64,000 nt of DNA from Gloeocapsopsis crepidinum LEGE 06123 (GTDB lineage Bacteria > Cyanobacteriota > Cyanobacteriia > Cyanobacteriales > Chroococcidiopsidaceae). The stretch spans positions 39,183 through 103,182 of the forward strand of contig NZ_JADEWN010000011.1 in the NCBI RefSeq assembly GCF_015207655.1. The letters are read 5' to 3'. The notes below the pieces were generated by a model. The model saw nothing but the letters and a program-made list of their open reading frames with translations. It was not told the DNA's origin and made no database searches. This document shows positions 17,190 to 26,279 of the stretch, in pieces. The position numbers and the translations under genes are program-made. Position 1 is the first letter of the stretch; every line of letters begins with the position of its first letter.

Positions 17190-17222
17190 GTAGCTCTTTC
17201 CACCAATTACGGAAAGGGCTAC
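17190..17222 (+). promoter_or_regulatory. 12-bp hairpin in the leader of the next gene
   Basis: GTAGCTCTTTCC (17190-17201) pairs with GGAAAGGGCTAC (17211-17222) with one T-G wobble and a 9-nt loop. It lies 60 bp before the ATG at 17283. It could stabilise the leader or control translation; no U-run follows. Confidence 0.45.
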
Positions 17223-17282
17223 GAAGCAAGTGTAGCTAGACATACCAGCAGTTTTCTGTCAATGTATTTCAGGAGTTCTACC

Positions 17283-17927
17283 ATGGCACAAGAATTCAAT
17301 CCAGCGCAAGATGAGAGTCAATATACTCCTTCACCAGCGCAATTGGATTTATTAGAAGCACTTTTATCATCAGAAAATGCTACCTATCCATGGAATCCTG
17401 CAGATCCAGAAGCAGCGATTTATTTTGAAGAACAAGATCAACTTGCGATTGAATCATTGTCAGAAGAAGAAATTAAAAGACGTTCGCAACACTTTTACTC
17501 AGAGCTAGAGCAAGTTTGGTATAAAGTAACACCCAAGAGGAATAATTTTCCTAACGTTGGCTGTAAGCGAGATTGGCAACTCCACTTCACTGCCTTCGTG
17601 CCTCAAAGTTGGCTAGAAGCGATCGCTTGTCAAGCCCAACAAGTTTGCCATACTCAAAGTCCGCTAGCAGAAAAATTGGTAGACTGCGTTCGTGGTTTAC
17701 TCCCAAGTTTAGTTGAAGAAGATTTGCTAGTACTAGCTCGCCCTTTCGCATCTGCTACACGCAACGCAAAGCAAGAATCTGAAAATGTTATTAGTTACGT
17801 GCAACAGCATAAGTGGGACGAGTTGTCAGAAATTGAACAAGCAAAAGCAAGTTTGGCGATCGCCCGTTACGCTTTAGCACAAACGAAACTAGCACACAGT
17901 CCTTATACCAATGGACAGCAACATTAA
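17283..17927 (+). CDS. Conserved cyanobacterial hypothetical protein
   Basis: 214 residues, acidic N-terminus (AQEFNPAQDESQYTPSPAQL) and a helical C-terminal half. The start is ATG 17283 behind AGGAG at the normal distance. The segment LSEEEIKRRSQHFYSELEQVW and the closing SLAIARYALAQTKLA suggest a soluble helical protein. No catalytic motif or known domain is recognised. Function unknown. Confidence 0.65.
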   Translation: MAQEFNPAQDESQYTPSPAQLDLLEALLSSENATYPWNPADPEAAIYFEEQDQLAIESLSEEEIKRRSQHFYSELEQVWYKVTPKRNNFPNVGCKRDWQLHFTAFVPQSWLEAIACQAQQVCHTQSPLAEKLVDCVRGLLPSLVEEDLLVLARPFASATRNAKQESENVISYVQQHKWDELSEIEQAKASLAIARYALAQTKLAHSPYTNGQQH

Positions 17928-17993
17928 CAAAACCTGGTCTGTTTTCGACGCACAGTTATTGCTTCAGCCATCAGGTTGAGATTACCGAAGATT

Positions 17994-19349
17994 TTACGAG
18001 CGTTTTCCAAACCGAGTAGCAAAGTTTTGCGATCGCGTTGGTGAAAGTACCCGCGCCTTTAATATTGCTGCTGTTAAAAATGCATACGAAACAACACCAA
18101 CAACTGCTAGAAGTAAACCACTAAGAAGTCCTGTAGTATTCCACAACGCATGAAGTACCGCAGCGCTCAAATACCCTGTTCCTAGAATTTGCCAGCGCTT
18201 ACGTGGCTTGAGCACGCTTAAGCCAATGAAATAGCCAAAATAGCCGCTGTAAGCCATATGTCCAGCTATTGATCCTAATATTCGAGGAATCAATAGTTGG
18301 AAACCAACAAGTTCACCCACACCACCCTGATCGGCGACACTGCGAGTAATTTCTGGAACATATTGCCTCAGTGTTTCTACCAAAGTAAAGCTCATTGCGG
18401 AAGCTGTACCTAGTAAGATTCCGTCTAACGGTTCTGCAATACCAATGCGTTCTCGCCACGGAGATTGCAAACGTCTTCCGATGATGTAAGCCCAAAGTAC
18501 TGGTAACGCTTTAAGCAGTTCTTCCATCAACCCAGCACCAAAAAACATCCGTATCAATAGTTCAGGGAAACTTACGGATTCAGCAGTTAAAGGAATCTGA
18601 CCAGGAAGTAGTCTACGAAAAACAAAAATAAATAACGGTAAAATAGGACTTAGTAAAATTAGAAGAGAAGCGATTGCGACTCCTAAAATTGCCCACCAAG
18701 GCTTACGCTTACCACAAAGCTGATAAATGAAGTAATACGCAGCACCCGCAAGGTAGATTGCAACAAGTATCTGATTAAAATATGCTGTTTCAGGTCTGCC
18801 TACCGTGGCAAACATCAAAACAACAAAGATAACCGTTAGTACTCCTGGAATGAGATATGCCTTACTTGTTAAGTCCTTTGCCGTAGTTGCAATGGGAAAT
18901 AGCTGAGTAAAACTGACTGAGTGCTCTGAGGATGACGTCTCAATGAGTTGCGGTGTTTCTTCTGGTGCAGATTGTAGTGTGTGTTGTATGTGAGTTGTAT
19001 ACTCAAAAACAAATTCAGCACCGTTATATCCCAGCGTAATGCGATCGCCTGCGCGTAACTCCTGACATCGCTCCAAACGACGCCCATTGACGTAAGTACC
19101 ATTAGCACTATTCAAGTCACAGACAAGCCAACGTCGCTGAATGCCACTATTCAACATTGGTCGGAAAACTACATGACGGCGAGATACCATGCCATAAATA
19201 CTAGAATCTAGTATGATTTGACAACTATGGTCGCGCCCAACAACAACCTCTTGAGTTCTAGAGAGGGGATAGCGGCGATCAATATCTGTTTCCCCTACAC
19301 TATTACGAGGTAATTGCTGCAAAAATCCCTCAGTGTCTTGTCCGGTCAT
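17994..19349 (-). CDS. FHA domain fused to PrsW-type intramembrane protease
   Basis: 451 residues. The N-terminal ~25-115 is an FHA domain (VVGRDHSCQIIL, SRRH, LNSANGTYVNGR, LRAGDRITLG), which reads phosphothreonine. After a linker come about eight membrane helices carrying the PrsW motifs: MEELLKALPV, a later E in FTLVETL, and two histidines in SIAGHMAYSGYFGY and SAAVLHALWN. PrsW proteases cleave anti-sigma factors or other membrane proteins. The fusion implies a protease positioned or gated by protein phosphorylation; that is inference. It is a single gene on the minus strand. Confidence 0.88.
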   Translation of the reverse strand: MTGQDTEGFLQQLPRNSVGETDIDRRYPLSRTQEVVVGRDHSCQIILDSSIYGMVSRRHVVFRPMLNSGIQRRWLVCDLNSANGTYVNGRRLERCQELRAGDRITLGYNGAEFVFEYTTHIQHTLQSAPEETPQLIETSSSEHSVSFTQLFPIATTAKDLTSKAYLIPGVLTVIFVVLMFATVGRPETAYFNQILVAIYLAGAAYYFIYQLCGKRKPWWAILGVAIASLLILLSPILPLFIFVFRRLLPGQIPLTAESVSFPELLIRMFFGAGLMEELLKALPVLWAYIIGRRLQSPWRERIGIAEPLDGILLGTASAMSFTLVETLRQYVPEITRSVADQGGVGELVGFQLLIPRILGSIAGHMAYSGYFGYFIGLSVLKPRKRWQILGTGYLSAAVLHALWNTTGLLSGLLLAVVGVVSYAFLTAAILKARVLSPTRSQNFATRFGKRS

Positions 19350-19484
19350 GAGTTGGAATACGGTGTTGGCAACAGCATACAGCAGTTATGACTGACTGCG
19401 ATCAAAATTGCCATAGTTGACTCACTACTACATCAGTAGTGAGCTTATCTATATTGAGGATGCTACCTAAATTGCCTAAGGCTT

Positions 19485-19694
19485 CTACTTACCGTTTGCA
19501 GCATTGGTATCACGCACCGCTGCATAAAACAAAAAGCCAGTTAGAGGAATACTCATTGCTAGAATAACACTTGTCACAGTTACTCCTAAATCTGGCTGCC
19601 CAGAAGAAAGTTCAAACACTGAACCTACTGCCGCGATCGCTGCTATACATGAGCCACCAAGAAACAGCCCACTTTTAGGGGTCATTGTATTCAT
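19485..19694 (-). CDS. Small two-helix membrane protein
   Basis: 69 residues with two hydrophobic helices (GLFLGGSCIAAIAAVGSVF and VTSVILAMSIPLTGFLFYAAV). It starts 12 bp after the def stop, with AGGAAAA in the gap as a ribosome site, so it is likely in the def transcript. M4 is an alternative start. No family recognised. Confidence 0.6.
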   Translation of the reverse strand: MNTMTPKSGLFLGGSCIAAIAAVGSVFELSSGQPDLGVTVTSVILAMSIPLTGFLFYAAVRDTNAANGK

Positions 19695-19706
19695 TTTGTA
19701 ATTTTC

Positions 19707-20270
19707 CTAAGCGAATGGTTTAACAGCTTTTGCTGAGAAGCCGTGCTTTGATAGCTCAGCATTCAGTGCGATTTGATTTTCTACTCGATCAACAAATAAT
19801 ACTCCATTGAGGTGATCGATTTCATGTTGAATGCAACGCGCTAGTAACTCATTAGCTTGTAATGTCCGAGGACGCCCGTTTTCATCCTTGTAGCTAATCT
19901 CAACAACTTGAGGACGTACAACATCCAAATAAACGCCAGGAATACTCAAACATCCCTCTTGCATCACGCACAGTTCTGGGCTTAGTTTTTTAATCGCTGG
20001 ATTCACTAAAATTAGTGGTGGATTAGCTGGGTTGTCTGGTTCGCAATCGATAACAATGACTTGTTTTTGGAGTGCTACTTGCGGTGCTGCTAAACCAATA
20101 CCATCTGCACTGTACATTGTTTGCAGCATTTCTTTAGCAAGTTCTCGGAGTTCTTGATCGACTTTCGCAACTCGCTTAGCTGACTGGCGTAAAGCGCGAT
20201 CGCCTAAGTATCGAATATCTAACGGAGGATTTTTTAATTTTTGTTTTTCAACAACAACTTCAGAAGGCAT
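19707..20270 (-). CDS. def: Peptide deformylase
   Basis: The 187-residue metalloenzyme removes the N-formyl group from new proteins. All three motifs are present: GIGLAAPQV, EGCLSIPGV (metal Cys) and QHEIDHLNG (two metal His and catalytic Glu). The N-terminal ~16 residues before LDIRYLGDRALRQ are a short extension usual in cyanobacteria. It heads a two-gene unit with the small membrane protein downstream. Confidence 0.96.
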   Translation of the reverse strand: MPSEVVVEKQKLKNPPLDIRYLGDRALRQSAKRVAKVDQELRELAKEMLQTMYSADGIGLAAPQVALQKQVIVIDCEPDNPANPPLILVNPAIKKLSPELCVMQEGCLSIPGVYLDVVRPQVVEISYKDENGRPRTLQANELLARCIQHEIDHLNGVLFVDRVENQIALNAELSKHGFSAKAVKPFA

Positions 20271-20573
20271 GGAATTATAACTCGCTTTTTTCCGCTAACT
20301 TTCTCATTTTCATTTTATCAAGCCTCGATTCTCTCTATTCTCGCTTGTTCTCAAGATAAATATCATTTGGATAATAGAGTTTCGCTCAATTGCTTTCTAT
20401 TGGGATGGGATCTTGGTTGATACACAGTCGTGCTACAAGGCAATGGATAGAAGCACTACACTAATACACTAAAGTTATCGGCTGATGTTCAAGCTTAAGC
20501 AACAATTCGGGGTTTAACTAGGCAGTATTTCCAAATTGTCGGTGAAGCAAAGGCAAATCAATTCCAAATTGTG
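20271..20573. other. Divergent intergenic region without recognised feature
   Basis: About 300 bp between the divergent def and HEAT-protein genes. It must contain both promoters, but I see no repeat, hairpin or RNA gene in it. Confidence 0.5.
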
Positions 20574-21209
20574 ATGAAACAACTCGATTGGCAAAATCTT
20601 CTTGAGAAATTGAGCCAAGCCTCTGATGAAGATGCTGTCGAGGCTGCTAAGTTACTTTCCCAACAATACCACGAACAGAGCATTCTATCTCTGATTCAGT
20701 TTGCGAGATCAAAACAGCCGCCACATAGGAGAGAACTTGCGCTTTATGCTTTGGCTTGGATGCATAACCCTCAGTTTGTTGACACCTTTATTCAAATACT
20801 AGGAGATCTTAGCGAGGTGGAGAATGTGCGTGGTCAGGCGGCAGAGGCACTTGGAATGTTATTTGATCAAAATTCTGGACAGATATACTACCACAAAGCC
20901 GAAAGTGCATTGCTTGAGCATGTTTCGGACTTATCCCCTGTTGTTCGATTTTGGTGCTGTTATGGATTAGGGAATATGAGGTCACATCGTGCTGTTGAGC
21001 AACTTAAAGCGATTCAAGCACAAGATCATGTGCTGTGTCCTGGGTGGTGGTACGTGTCTAAGGAAGCTGAGGATGCTTTAGCGCGTATTGTGGGGCAAGG
21101 CAATAATGACCCCACTTTGGCTAACCTTGCGACTTTTGCTGAGGAAGATCGTGTACTTGCTGAATTAGGAATGAGTGATTATACAGCAATGCTTGAGCAA
21201 GAAGACTAG
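20574..21209 (+). CDS. HEAT-repeat protein
   Basis: About 211 residues of helical repeats (RRELALYALAWMHNPQFVDTF, NVRGQAAEALGMLF, SPVVRFWCCYGLGNMRSHRAV), typical of HEAT/PBS-lyase-like repeats. Some cyanobacterial relatives are bilin lyases of the CpcE type, but no pigment gene is adjacent and no specific motif supports that. It is probably a protein-binding scaffold. The GTG three bases upstream is an alternative start. Confidence 0.75.
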   Translation: MKQLDWQNLLEKLSQASDEDAVEAAKLLSQQYHEQSILSLIQFARSKQPPHRRELALYALAWMHNPQFVDTFIQILGDLSEVENVRGQAAEALGMLFDQNSGQIYYHKAESALLEHVSDLSPVVRFWCCYGLGNMRSHRAVEQLKAIQAQDHVLCPGWWYVSKEAEDALARIVGQGNNDPTLANLATFAEEDRVLAELGMSDYTAMLEQED

Positions 21210-21356
21210 CTTTGAACAGAGCACTGTGTTAGTTGGTATGGTTTGAGTAGCTATCTGGAGTGATGTTATTTTGTAGCTATCAAACTTAAGTTGAATTTCA
21301 GGAAGATTACGACTAAAGATAACATGATGAAGGAAAAGCAATCATCAAGTTGAAGT

Positions 21357-22187
21357 ATGCGATCGCAGTGGGAATGTTTACTACAAAACGTTGGTGAATG
21401 GCAGGGTTCATTTACTCGTTTTTCACCCAAAGGAGATTTACTTGAAGATACTCCGACTGTCGTTTCCTTGGAGGGGATCGACAATAATCAGGTAATGCGC
21501 CAAATTATTCGGCGTACTTTACCCAATCAAACTGTAGACGAGAAAGTTTTACAATACAGCACATTAGGGAAGCAGATTTTATTTTTTGAAAATGGGGCTT
21601 TTTCTCAAGGTTCGATCCAACTTGCTCCCTATGCAGAGTTTGGTGCAGAACACGGTTTGATTGTTGACGATCGCCGCTTACGCTTAGTACAGTTGTTTGA
21701 TAAAACTGGAAACCTCGATAGAATTACCTTAATTCGCGAGAAACTTCCTGATGCGACAACACCAGAACGCCCAGTGCTGAAGGTTGAGGACTTAGTTGGA
21801 GAATGGCATGGTGAAGCTGTAACGCGATATCCAGACGGGCTTGCTGATACTTATCCCACCAAGTTACGTGTAGAAAAAACAAGCGACACCCAACTTGTGC
21901 AACACCTGAGTATTATTCAGCAAGGTTCGCAGCATACCATCAGTTCGACTGGAAAAATTTCAGGCTCAATTTTATCGTTTGAAACAGGTTCGCAGTGGAA
22001 TCAAGTATTACTTCTTCCCGATGGCGCTTCTGCTGCTTCTCCTCAACACGTCCGCATTGGACAAGCCTTTTTTTTGGAACTCGGTTGGCTAATTGATTCA
22101 GGTCGGCGTCAAAGAATTATCCGTCGTTACAACGAAAAAGGTGAATGGTACAGCTTGACGTTAGTAACAGAGACGAAAGTCAGTTAG
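21357..22187 (+). CDS. DUF3598 family protein
   Basis: 276 residues with two similar halves (ECLLQNVGEWQGSFTRFSPKG and VEDLVGEWHGEAVTRYPDG), each opening a lipocalin-like beta barrel, as in DUF3598 proteins of cyanobacteria and plastids. Such folds suggest binding of a hydrophobic molecule; the ligand is unknown. It has no signal peptide. The gene ends inside the last codons of the convergent PAP2 gene (4-bp overlap). Confidence 0.82.
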   Translation: MRSQWECLLQNVGEWQGSFTRFSPKGDLLEDTPTVVSLEGIDNNQVMRQIIRRTLPNQTVDEKVLQYSTLGKQILFFENGAFSQGSIQLAPYAEFGAEHGLIVDDRRLRLVQLFDKTGNLDRITLIREKLPDATTPERPVLKVEDLVGEWHGEAVTRYPDGLADTYPTKLRVEKTSDTQLVQHLSIIQQGSQHTISSTGKISGSILSFETGSQWNQVLLLPDGASAASPQHVRIGQAFFLELGWLIDSGRRQRIIRRYNEKGEWYSLTLVTETKVS

Positions 22188-23080
22188 CGCACGCGCCTAC
22201 TTGTTAAAGGTGTAGCTGAAAGTCGCATCCAAGCAAATACTATTGGTGCAAACAGCAAAGTCCATAATGCAGCAGCAAAGAACAGTAACCCTTCTAGCAC
22301 CAGCTGATCGTCAACTAATAGTGGAACTAATAAAAGTGGAATCAACACACCTAGTCCAATCAATAGCTTAAATGATTGTCCAGTACGCGAAATTGGTGTA
22401 GGAGAAAATCGAATATAACGATATTCAGTCAAGCCACCAACAATAAAACCCGCAACCGTTCCCATTACGTGCCAAACTCTTGCTGAATCTCCGGCAAAGG
22501 GAATTGCTACAAGCACTGCAACAAATATTAAACCTCCCCAAAATTGAAAAAATTTGAACGATCGCCTAGTCAAAAAATCTTCCAGCGTTGGTAACATCCG
22601 TAAGTAAGCAACGGTAAGTACTACACCAATCAACACACCACCAATCACATCTCCTAAATAGTGAACGCCAAAGTACAAGCGGGATAGCATAACACCTGCA
22701 ACAGCGATCGCTACAATCATTTTCGGCATCCAGTTCAAAGTTGCTAGCATTCCCCACATTGAGGTTGCAAGTACAGTATGTCCACTGGGGAAAGAGGATG
22801 TGAACTCATCCTTCCAGACAATAATGCGTGGATCTTCTGGGCGCGGTAATCCGATTAAAGTTCCAATAACTAAGTCAATAGTCATGGAAAAGACAACAAT
22901 GCCAACTAAACTATAGGTCAGTCGCCGATCAGAAATCCAAAATGTCAACGCTGCTAGCAGTAATACGCCTTGAGTATCGCCCAGATAGCTAAACAACTCA
23001 AATACCCAGTACCAGCTAGAGCTAAAAACCTCTTGTATCCTAACAATAAGGTCAGTTCCCCATAATAAGTTTCCCAACAC
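22184..23080 (-). CDS. PAP2-superfamily membrane phosphatase
   Basis: 298 residues with about eight membrane helices. PAP2 motifs: LPRPEDPR (C1), SFPSGHTVLAT (C2) and SRLYFGVHYLGDVIGG (C3 with catalytic His and Asp). The lysine usually found seven residues before the RP of motif C1 reads glycine here, so motif 1 is incomplete. Likely substrates are lipid or undecaprenyl phosphates on the outer face of the membrane; this cannot be settled from the sequence. Confidence 0.85.
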   Translation of the reverse strand: MLGNLLWGTDLIVRIQEVFSSSWYWVFELFSYLGDTQGVLLLAALTFWISDRRLTYSLVGIVVFSMTIDLVIGTLIGLPRPEDPRIIVWKDEFTSSFPSGHTVLATSMWGMLATLNWMPKMIVAIAVAGVMLSRLYFGVHYLGDVIGGVLIGVVLTVAYLRMLPTLEDFLTRRSFKFFQFWGGLIFVAVLVAIPFAGDSARVWHVMGTVAGFIVGGLTEYRYIRFSPTPISRTGQSFKLLIGLGVLIPLLLVPLLVDDQLVLEGLLFFAAALWTLLFAPIVFAWMRLSATPLTSRRVR

Positions 23081-23150
23081 GTTTTCGTCAGTAGTAAATC
23101 GCCAATGTATGGCAATTATCTGACTTTTGCTGCAGAAGTAGTCATGTAAT

Positions 23151-23726
23151 TTACATCAAAGAACACTGTCGCTGGAGTGCTTGCCTAAGCAGTACTTGAT
23201 ACTCGCGCTGATTAACTCGATAAGCACCAAACCGCTCTAAGTGAGGATTCATCATCTGGGCATCAAAGAAGACAAAACGGCGATCGCGCAGTCGTTCTAC
23301 CAACTTCACAAGTGCAACTTTTGAGCCATCAGAGATGCGATAGAACATGGATTCTCCAATAAAAGCTCCTCCGATAACAATTCCTAAAACTCCCCCTGCT
23401 AACCCATCACCTTGCCATGTTTCAAAGCTATAAGCCCAACCAGATTGGTAGAGTTGCCAATAAATTTCTTGTAACTCTGGAGAAATCCAAGTTTGTTCTC
23501 GATTTGCACACCCAGCGACAACACCGGAGAAATCGCGGTTCACTGTAACAGTAAATCTTTCAGAGTTCAGTACTCGTCGTAATGACTTAGGATAACAAAA
23601 CCGTTCATCTAAAGGAATTAGCGTGCGATCGCGGCTAGTATACCATCTCAAGACGTTTGCTTCATCAGCCATCAGAAAATAGCCTTGAGCGTAACCCTCA
23701 ATGATCGCAGAAACATCATATTCCAT
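23151..23726 (-). CDS. aat: Leucyl/phenylalanyl-tRNA--protein transferase
   Basis: The 191-residue enzyme adds Leu or Phe to proteins with basic N-termini, marking them for ClpS/ClpAP. Family marks: [70 protein letters not shown] and [19 protein letters not shown] 23726 matches the family N-terminus; a TTG at 23747 would add seven residues. Confidence 0.94.
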   Translation of the reverse strand: MEYDVSAIIEGYAQGYFLMADEANVLRWYTSRDRTLIPLDERFCYPKSLRRVLNSERFTVTVNRDFSGVVAGCANREQTWISPELQEIYWQLYQSGWAYSFETWQGDGLAGGVLGIVIGGAFIGESMFYRISDGSKVALVKLVERLRDRRFVFFDAQMMNPHLERFGAYRVNQREYQVLLRQALQRQCSLM

Positions 23727-23923
23727 GAAGCGTAAGCAACAAGTCAACCTGTACTATACGTAAATATATTTAAACATCGTACCTTTCTTAAGAGAAGCGC
23801 ATAAATATTCTTATTCAATTACCTTCTCTGCCACCAACATTGAAGTTTGGGACGCTTGGTATTACTTTAGAATCTAAATAATGCTTGAATAATCGACTAA
23901 CTATTCTTCAGCCGAGCGTTATC

Positions 23924-24253
23924 ATGTCTGAGCCAATTCCACCGATTACTCTGCCTCCAGCAGAAAACCCGCAAACTGAAGGAGAGTGGTTGCAACAGGT
24001 TTTGCAGCGGTGGCTTGATGAAGAATTTTTACCAGAACCAGCTAATCAGCAAATTGCCCAACGTGCTGCTCAAATCTTTGTCCGACAAAGAATGGAAGGC
24101 GAAAATGACTTAGGTTCGCTGGTGCTTGCGATTGTGACTGAAATGCAAGCTTTTGATTTTTCGCAAAGTTTTTATGGTGAGTTTGCGATCGCTAATGCAG
24201 TCAGCGACCTCCTTTTAGATAGTTTAGGTATTGATCGCTGTTGTGGTCAATAA
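23924..24253 (+). CDS. Conserved small hypothetical protein
   Basis: 109 residues: a proline-rich start (SEPIPPITLPPAENP) then a helical domain (LQRWLDEEFLPEPANQQIAQRAAQIFVRQR). Cyanobacteria have such single proteins of unknown role. ATG 23924 is chosen because the 13 upstream codons are unlike the rest and no ribosome site supports 23885. It converges on rpsN; a GTTAAG/CTTAAC fold in the 87-bp spacer may end both transcripts. Confidence 0.65.
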   Translation: MSEPIPPITLPPAENPQTEGEWLQQVLQRWLDEEFLPEPANQQIAQRAAQIFVRQRMEGENDLGSLVLAIVTEMQAFDFSQSFYGEFAIANAVSDLLLDSLGIDRCCGQ

Positions 24254-24340
24254 AGAAACAAGGATCGGGGAGCAGGTTTTAGGAGTTAAGAGTTTTTCAC
24301 CCTTAACCCTTTTCACGCTTTATCATTCCCCGTTGTGCTA

Positions 24341-24643
24341 TTACCAGCTAGATTTGACAACTCCAGGAAGTAATCCTTGGTGCGCCCATTCGCGCAATAC
24401 GTGACGAGATAGACCAAAATCCCGATAGACTCCTCTAGGACGCCCTGTCACCCAGCAGCGATTATGTAAACGTGTTGGAGCACTATTACGTGGTAGCTGT
24501 TGAATTTGCCGATGAATTTCCAACTTCTCGCGTTGTGAAGTTGCTTGCTCAAACTGCTCAATTAAAGCTTCCCGCTTTTGTGCATATTTTGTAACAAGCT
24601 TTTGGCGCTTTTTCTCGCGCTCAATCATGCTTTTTTTAGCCAT
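24341..24643 (-). CDS. rpsN: 30S ribosomal protein S14 (uS14)
   Basis: 100 residues of the long, zinc-independent type: the [16 protein letters not shown] opening, the [14 protein letters not shown] and [20 protein letters not shown] segments, and the [10 protein letters not shown] end. It binds 16S rRNA in the 30S head. It stands alone rather than in the spc operon, as usual in cyanobacteria. Confidence 0.97.
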   Translation of the reverse strand: MAKKSMIEREKKRQKLVTKYAQKREALIEQFEQATSQREKLEIHRQIQQLPRNSAPTRLHNRCWVTGRPRGVYRDFGLSRHVLREWAHQGLLPGVVKSSW

Positions 24644-24818
24644 TTACAGTTTTTTTGATTCCTAATTAAAGACACCATTCTCTATTGTAACTTTTTGTAG
24701 GGCATTGACAACAATTTGAGTTCACTGAATTGTGTATTTCCAGTAATAAATCAATGAGAAATCTGGAATTTTAGACTACAATAAGTCGCCAGGAAGCTAC
24801 GAATGAAACTATCTTAAA

Positions 24819-25373
24819 ATGCGATCGCTTCTCTTAATGAGTCTAAGCATTGTTACTTGGCTCGTTCCATTACCATCATCAACCGTGCAAGCAATACCAC
24901 AGCCTTCGACAGAGCCATTGGAATTAAGCTTGTTAGAACCAGGTGCGCCTTTAAGTAGTAGATACGTCATCACAGCAAACACAATTTCTCAAAGCGATCT
25001 GACTGTTCCCAGTTTATGGTGGGCAAGAGAACAGTTTGCAAGTCAACTCTTAGACAATTGGATTGCATATCCTGCTGATGGTACCAATGCTGGACGCATT
25101 GACTTGATTGTCAACCGCCGTCTTTGGAATGCACTTGACTATCTACAACGTTATGAGTTTGTGAATCACTTTGGTACAGTAGGGAGAGATTATGGTTACA
25201 ACATTCGGGTATTTAACTATCGACAAGAGCTATTAGCAACATATACTTGCGAGTTTACCGCAACTCCCCAATGCCAAATTGACTATCTCAGCACGACAGG
25301 AAGATCGGGATTGCGGCGATTAGGTGAAAGTCAAAATGGTACTATGCTGCAACTAGATACAGAAGCAGAGTAG
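24819..25373 (+). CDS. Secreted/periplasmic hypothetical protein
   Basis: 184 residues with a clear signal peptide (MRSLLLMSLSIVTWLVPLP, cleavage near residue 26). The mature part has TVPSLWWAREQFASQLLDNW, RIDLIVNRRLWNALDYLQRY and NIRVFNYRQELLATYTCEF; two cysteines could pair. It resembles conserved cyanobacterial exported proteins without known function. A HIP1 octamer overlaps the start codon region. Confidence 0.7.
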   Translation: MRSLLLMSLSIVTWLVPLPSSTVQAIPQPSTEPLELSLLEPGAPLSSRYVITANTISQSDLTVPSLWWAREQFASQLLDNWIAYPADGTNAGRIDLIVNRRLWNALDYLQRYEFVNHFGTVGRDYGYNIRVFNYRQELLATYTCEFTATPQCQIDYLSTTGRSGLRRLGESQNGTMLQLDTEAE

Positions 25374-25402
25374 ACATAACAGAAGTGTTAACTAATATCA
25401 AA

Positions 25403-25501
25403 TCCGGTTAATTAGTGATGATGAAGATGGTGAGTAAAGGTAACTAGTGACTAGTAACTAACCACTAACTACTCTACCGATAGTCTGGTTGTTTAACCGG
25501 A
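25403..25501. repeat. Inverted repeat enclosing heptamer repeats
   Basis: TCCGGTTAA (25403-25411) and TTAACCGGA (25493-25501) are perfect inverted repeats 81 bp apart. Between them runs a degenerate 7-bp series (TAACTAG, TGACTAG, TAACTAA, CCACTAA). It lies between the secreted-protein gene and the convergent anti-sigma gene. It may be a small mobile repeat or a processed transcript end. Confidence 0.5.
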
Positions 25502-25527
25502 GAGAATATAACTTCTAGTGTTAGATT

Positions 25528-26271
25528 TTACACTTTCACAATCAAGACTGGTGCTCCTTCGTGTCTTTGAGGAGCGCTAGCATCTTCTACGGTGATAGCA
25601 ACTGCTGTAACCAAGGCTTTATTGCGATAGACTTGAGGCACCTCAATATTTTCTGAAGCATTTCCATTAGCATCCACTGCAAATACTGCCGTTAATACTG
25701 CGTCTTTGTCATCAGTTGTAAAGGGCGCACCTTGTTGTAAAACTGTCCACAGGGCATAAACTTTTCCAGGTGGTAGTGTAGGCAAGTTTTGAGCGTTTAG
25801 CTCAGCTTCTAGAGTACTGGGATCGACTGTCAGGGTAGCCGACGCAGAGACATTTGGATCTTGAGCTTGAAGAACAAAAGTTAAAGGTTCAGTTTGTTGA
25901 ACCTCAGTTTGTAAAGCGTGTAGAGTTTGCCACAGGCGATAGTTACTAATCCCTAACGCAGCAACTAACACTGCTGCTGCAACTCCCATTGCTTGAATCC
26001 AAGAAAACGAACGCTGTGACTGTGGGCGCAAGGGTTTATCTTGCTGCTTATTCGCCTCCAAGATGGCTGCACGTAGATGACTTGGAGGTGCTACTTCAGG
26101 AGGAGCATATGATATTTCTAATGCCTTTTGCATCTGGGCAACTTCTTGAGCGATTGCAGGGTCATTTGCCAAAAGTTGCTCAAACTCTTCTATTTCCTCT
26201 GGACTCAGATCGCCAAGGACGTACCCAGCAATTAGTAACTGTAACTGTTCTGACGGCATCGACCAAACCAT
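25528..26271 (-). CDS. Anti-sigma factor, RskA-type membrane protein
   Basis: 247 residues. The N-terminal ~75 form an anti-sigma-like helical domain (LLIAGYVLGDLSPEEIEEFEQLL), followed by one membrane helix (AMGVAAAVLVAALGISNY, ~95-112). A ~135-residue outer domain of the RskA type comes last (LPPGKVYALWTVLQQGAPF, APVLIVKV). It should hold the co-transcribed ECF sigma factor inactive at the membrane. It begins 8 bp after the sigma gene ends. M5 is an alternative start. Confidence 0.85.
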   Translation of the reverse strand: MVWSMPSEQLQLLIAGYVLGDLSPEEIEEFEQLLANDPAIAQEVAQMQKALEISYAPPEVAPPSHLRAAILEANKQQDKPLRPQSQRSFSWIQAMGVAAAVLVAALGISNYRLWQTLHALQTEVQQTEPLTFVLQAQDPNVSASATLTVDPSTLEAELNAQNLPTLPPGKVYALWTVLQQGAPFTTDDKDAVLTAVFAVDANGNASENIEVPQVYRNKALVTAVAITVEDASAPQRHEGAPVLIVKV

Positions 26272-26279
26272 AGTTGGGG

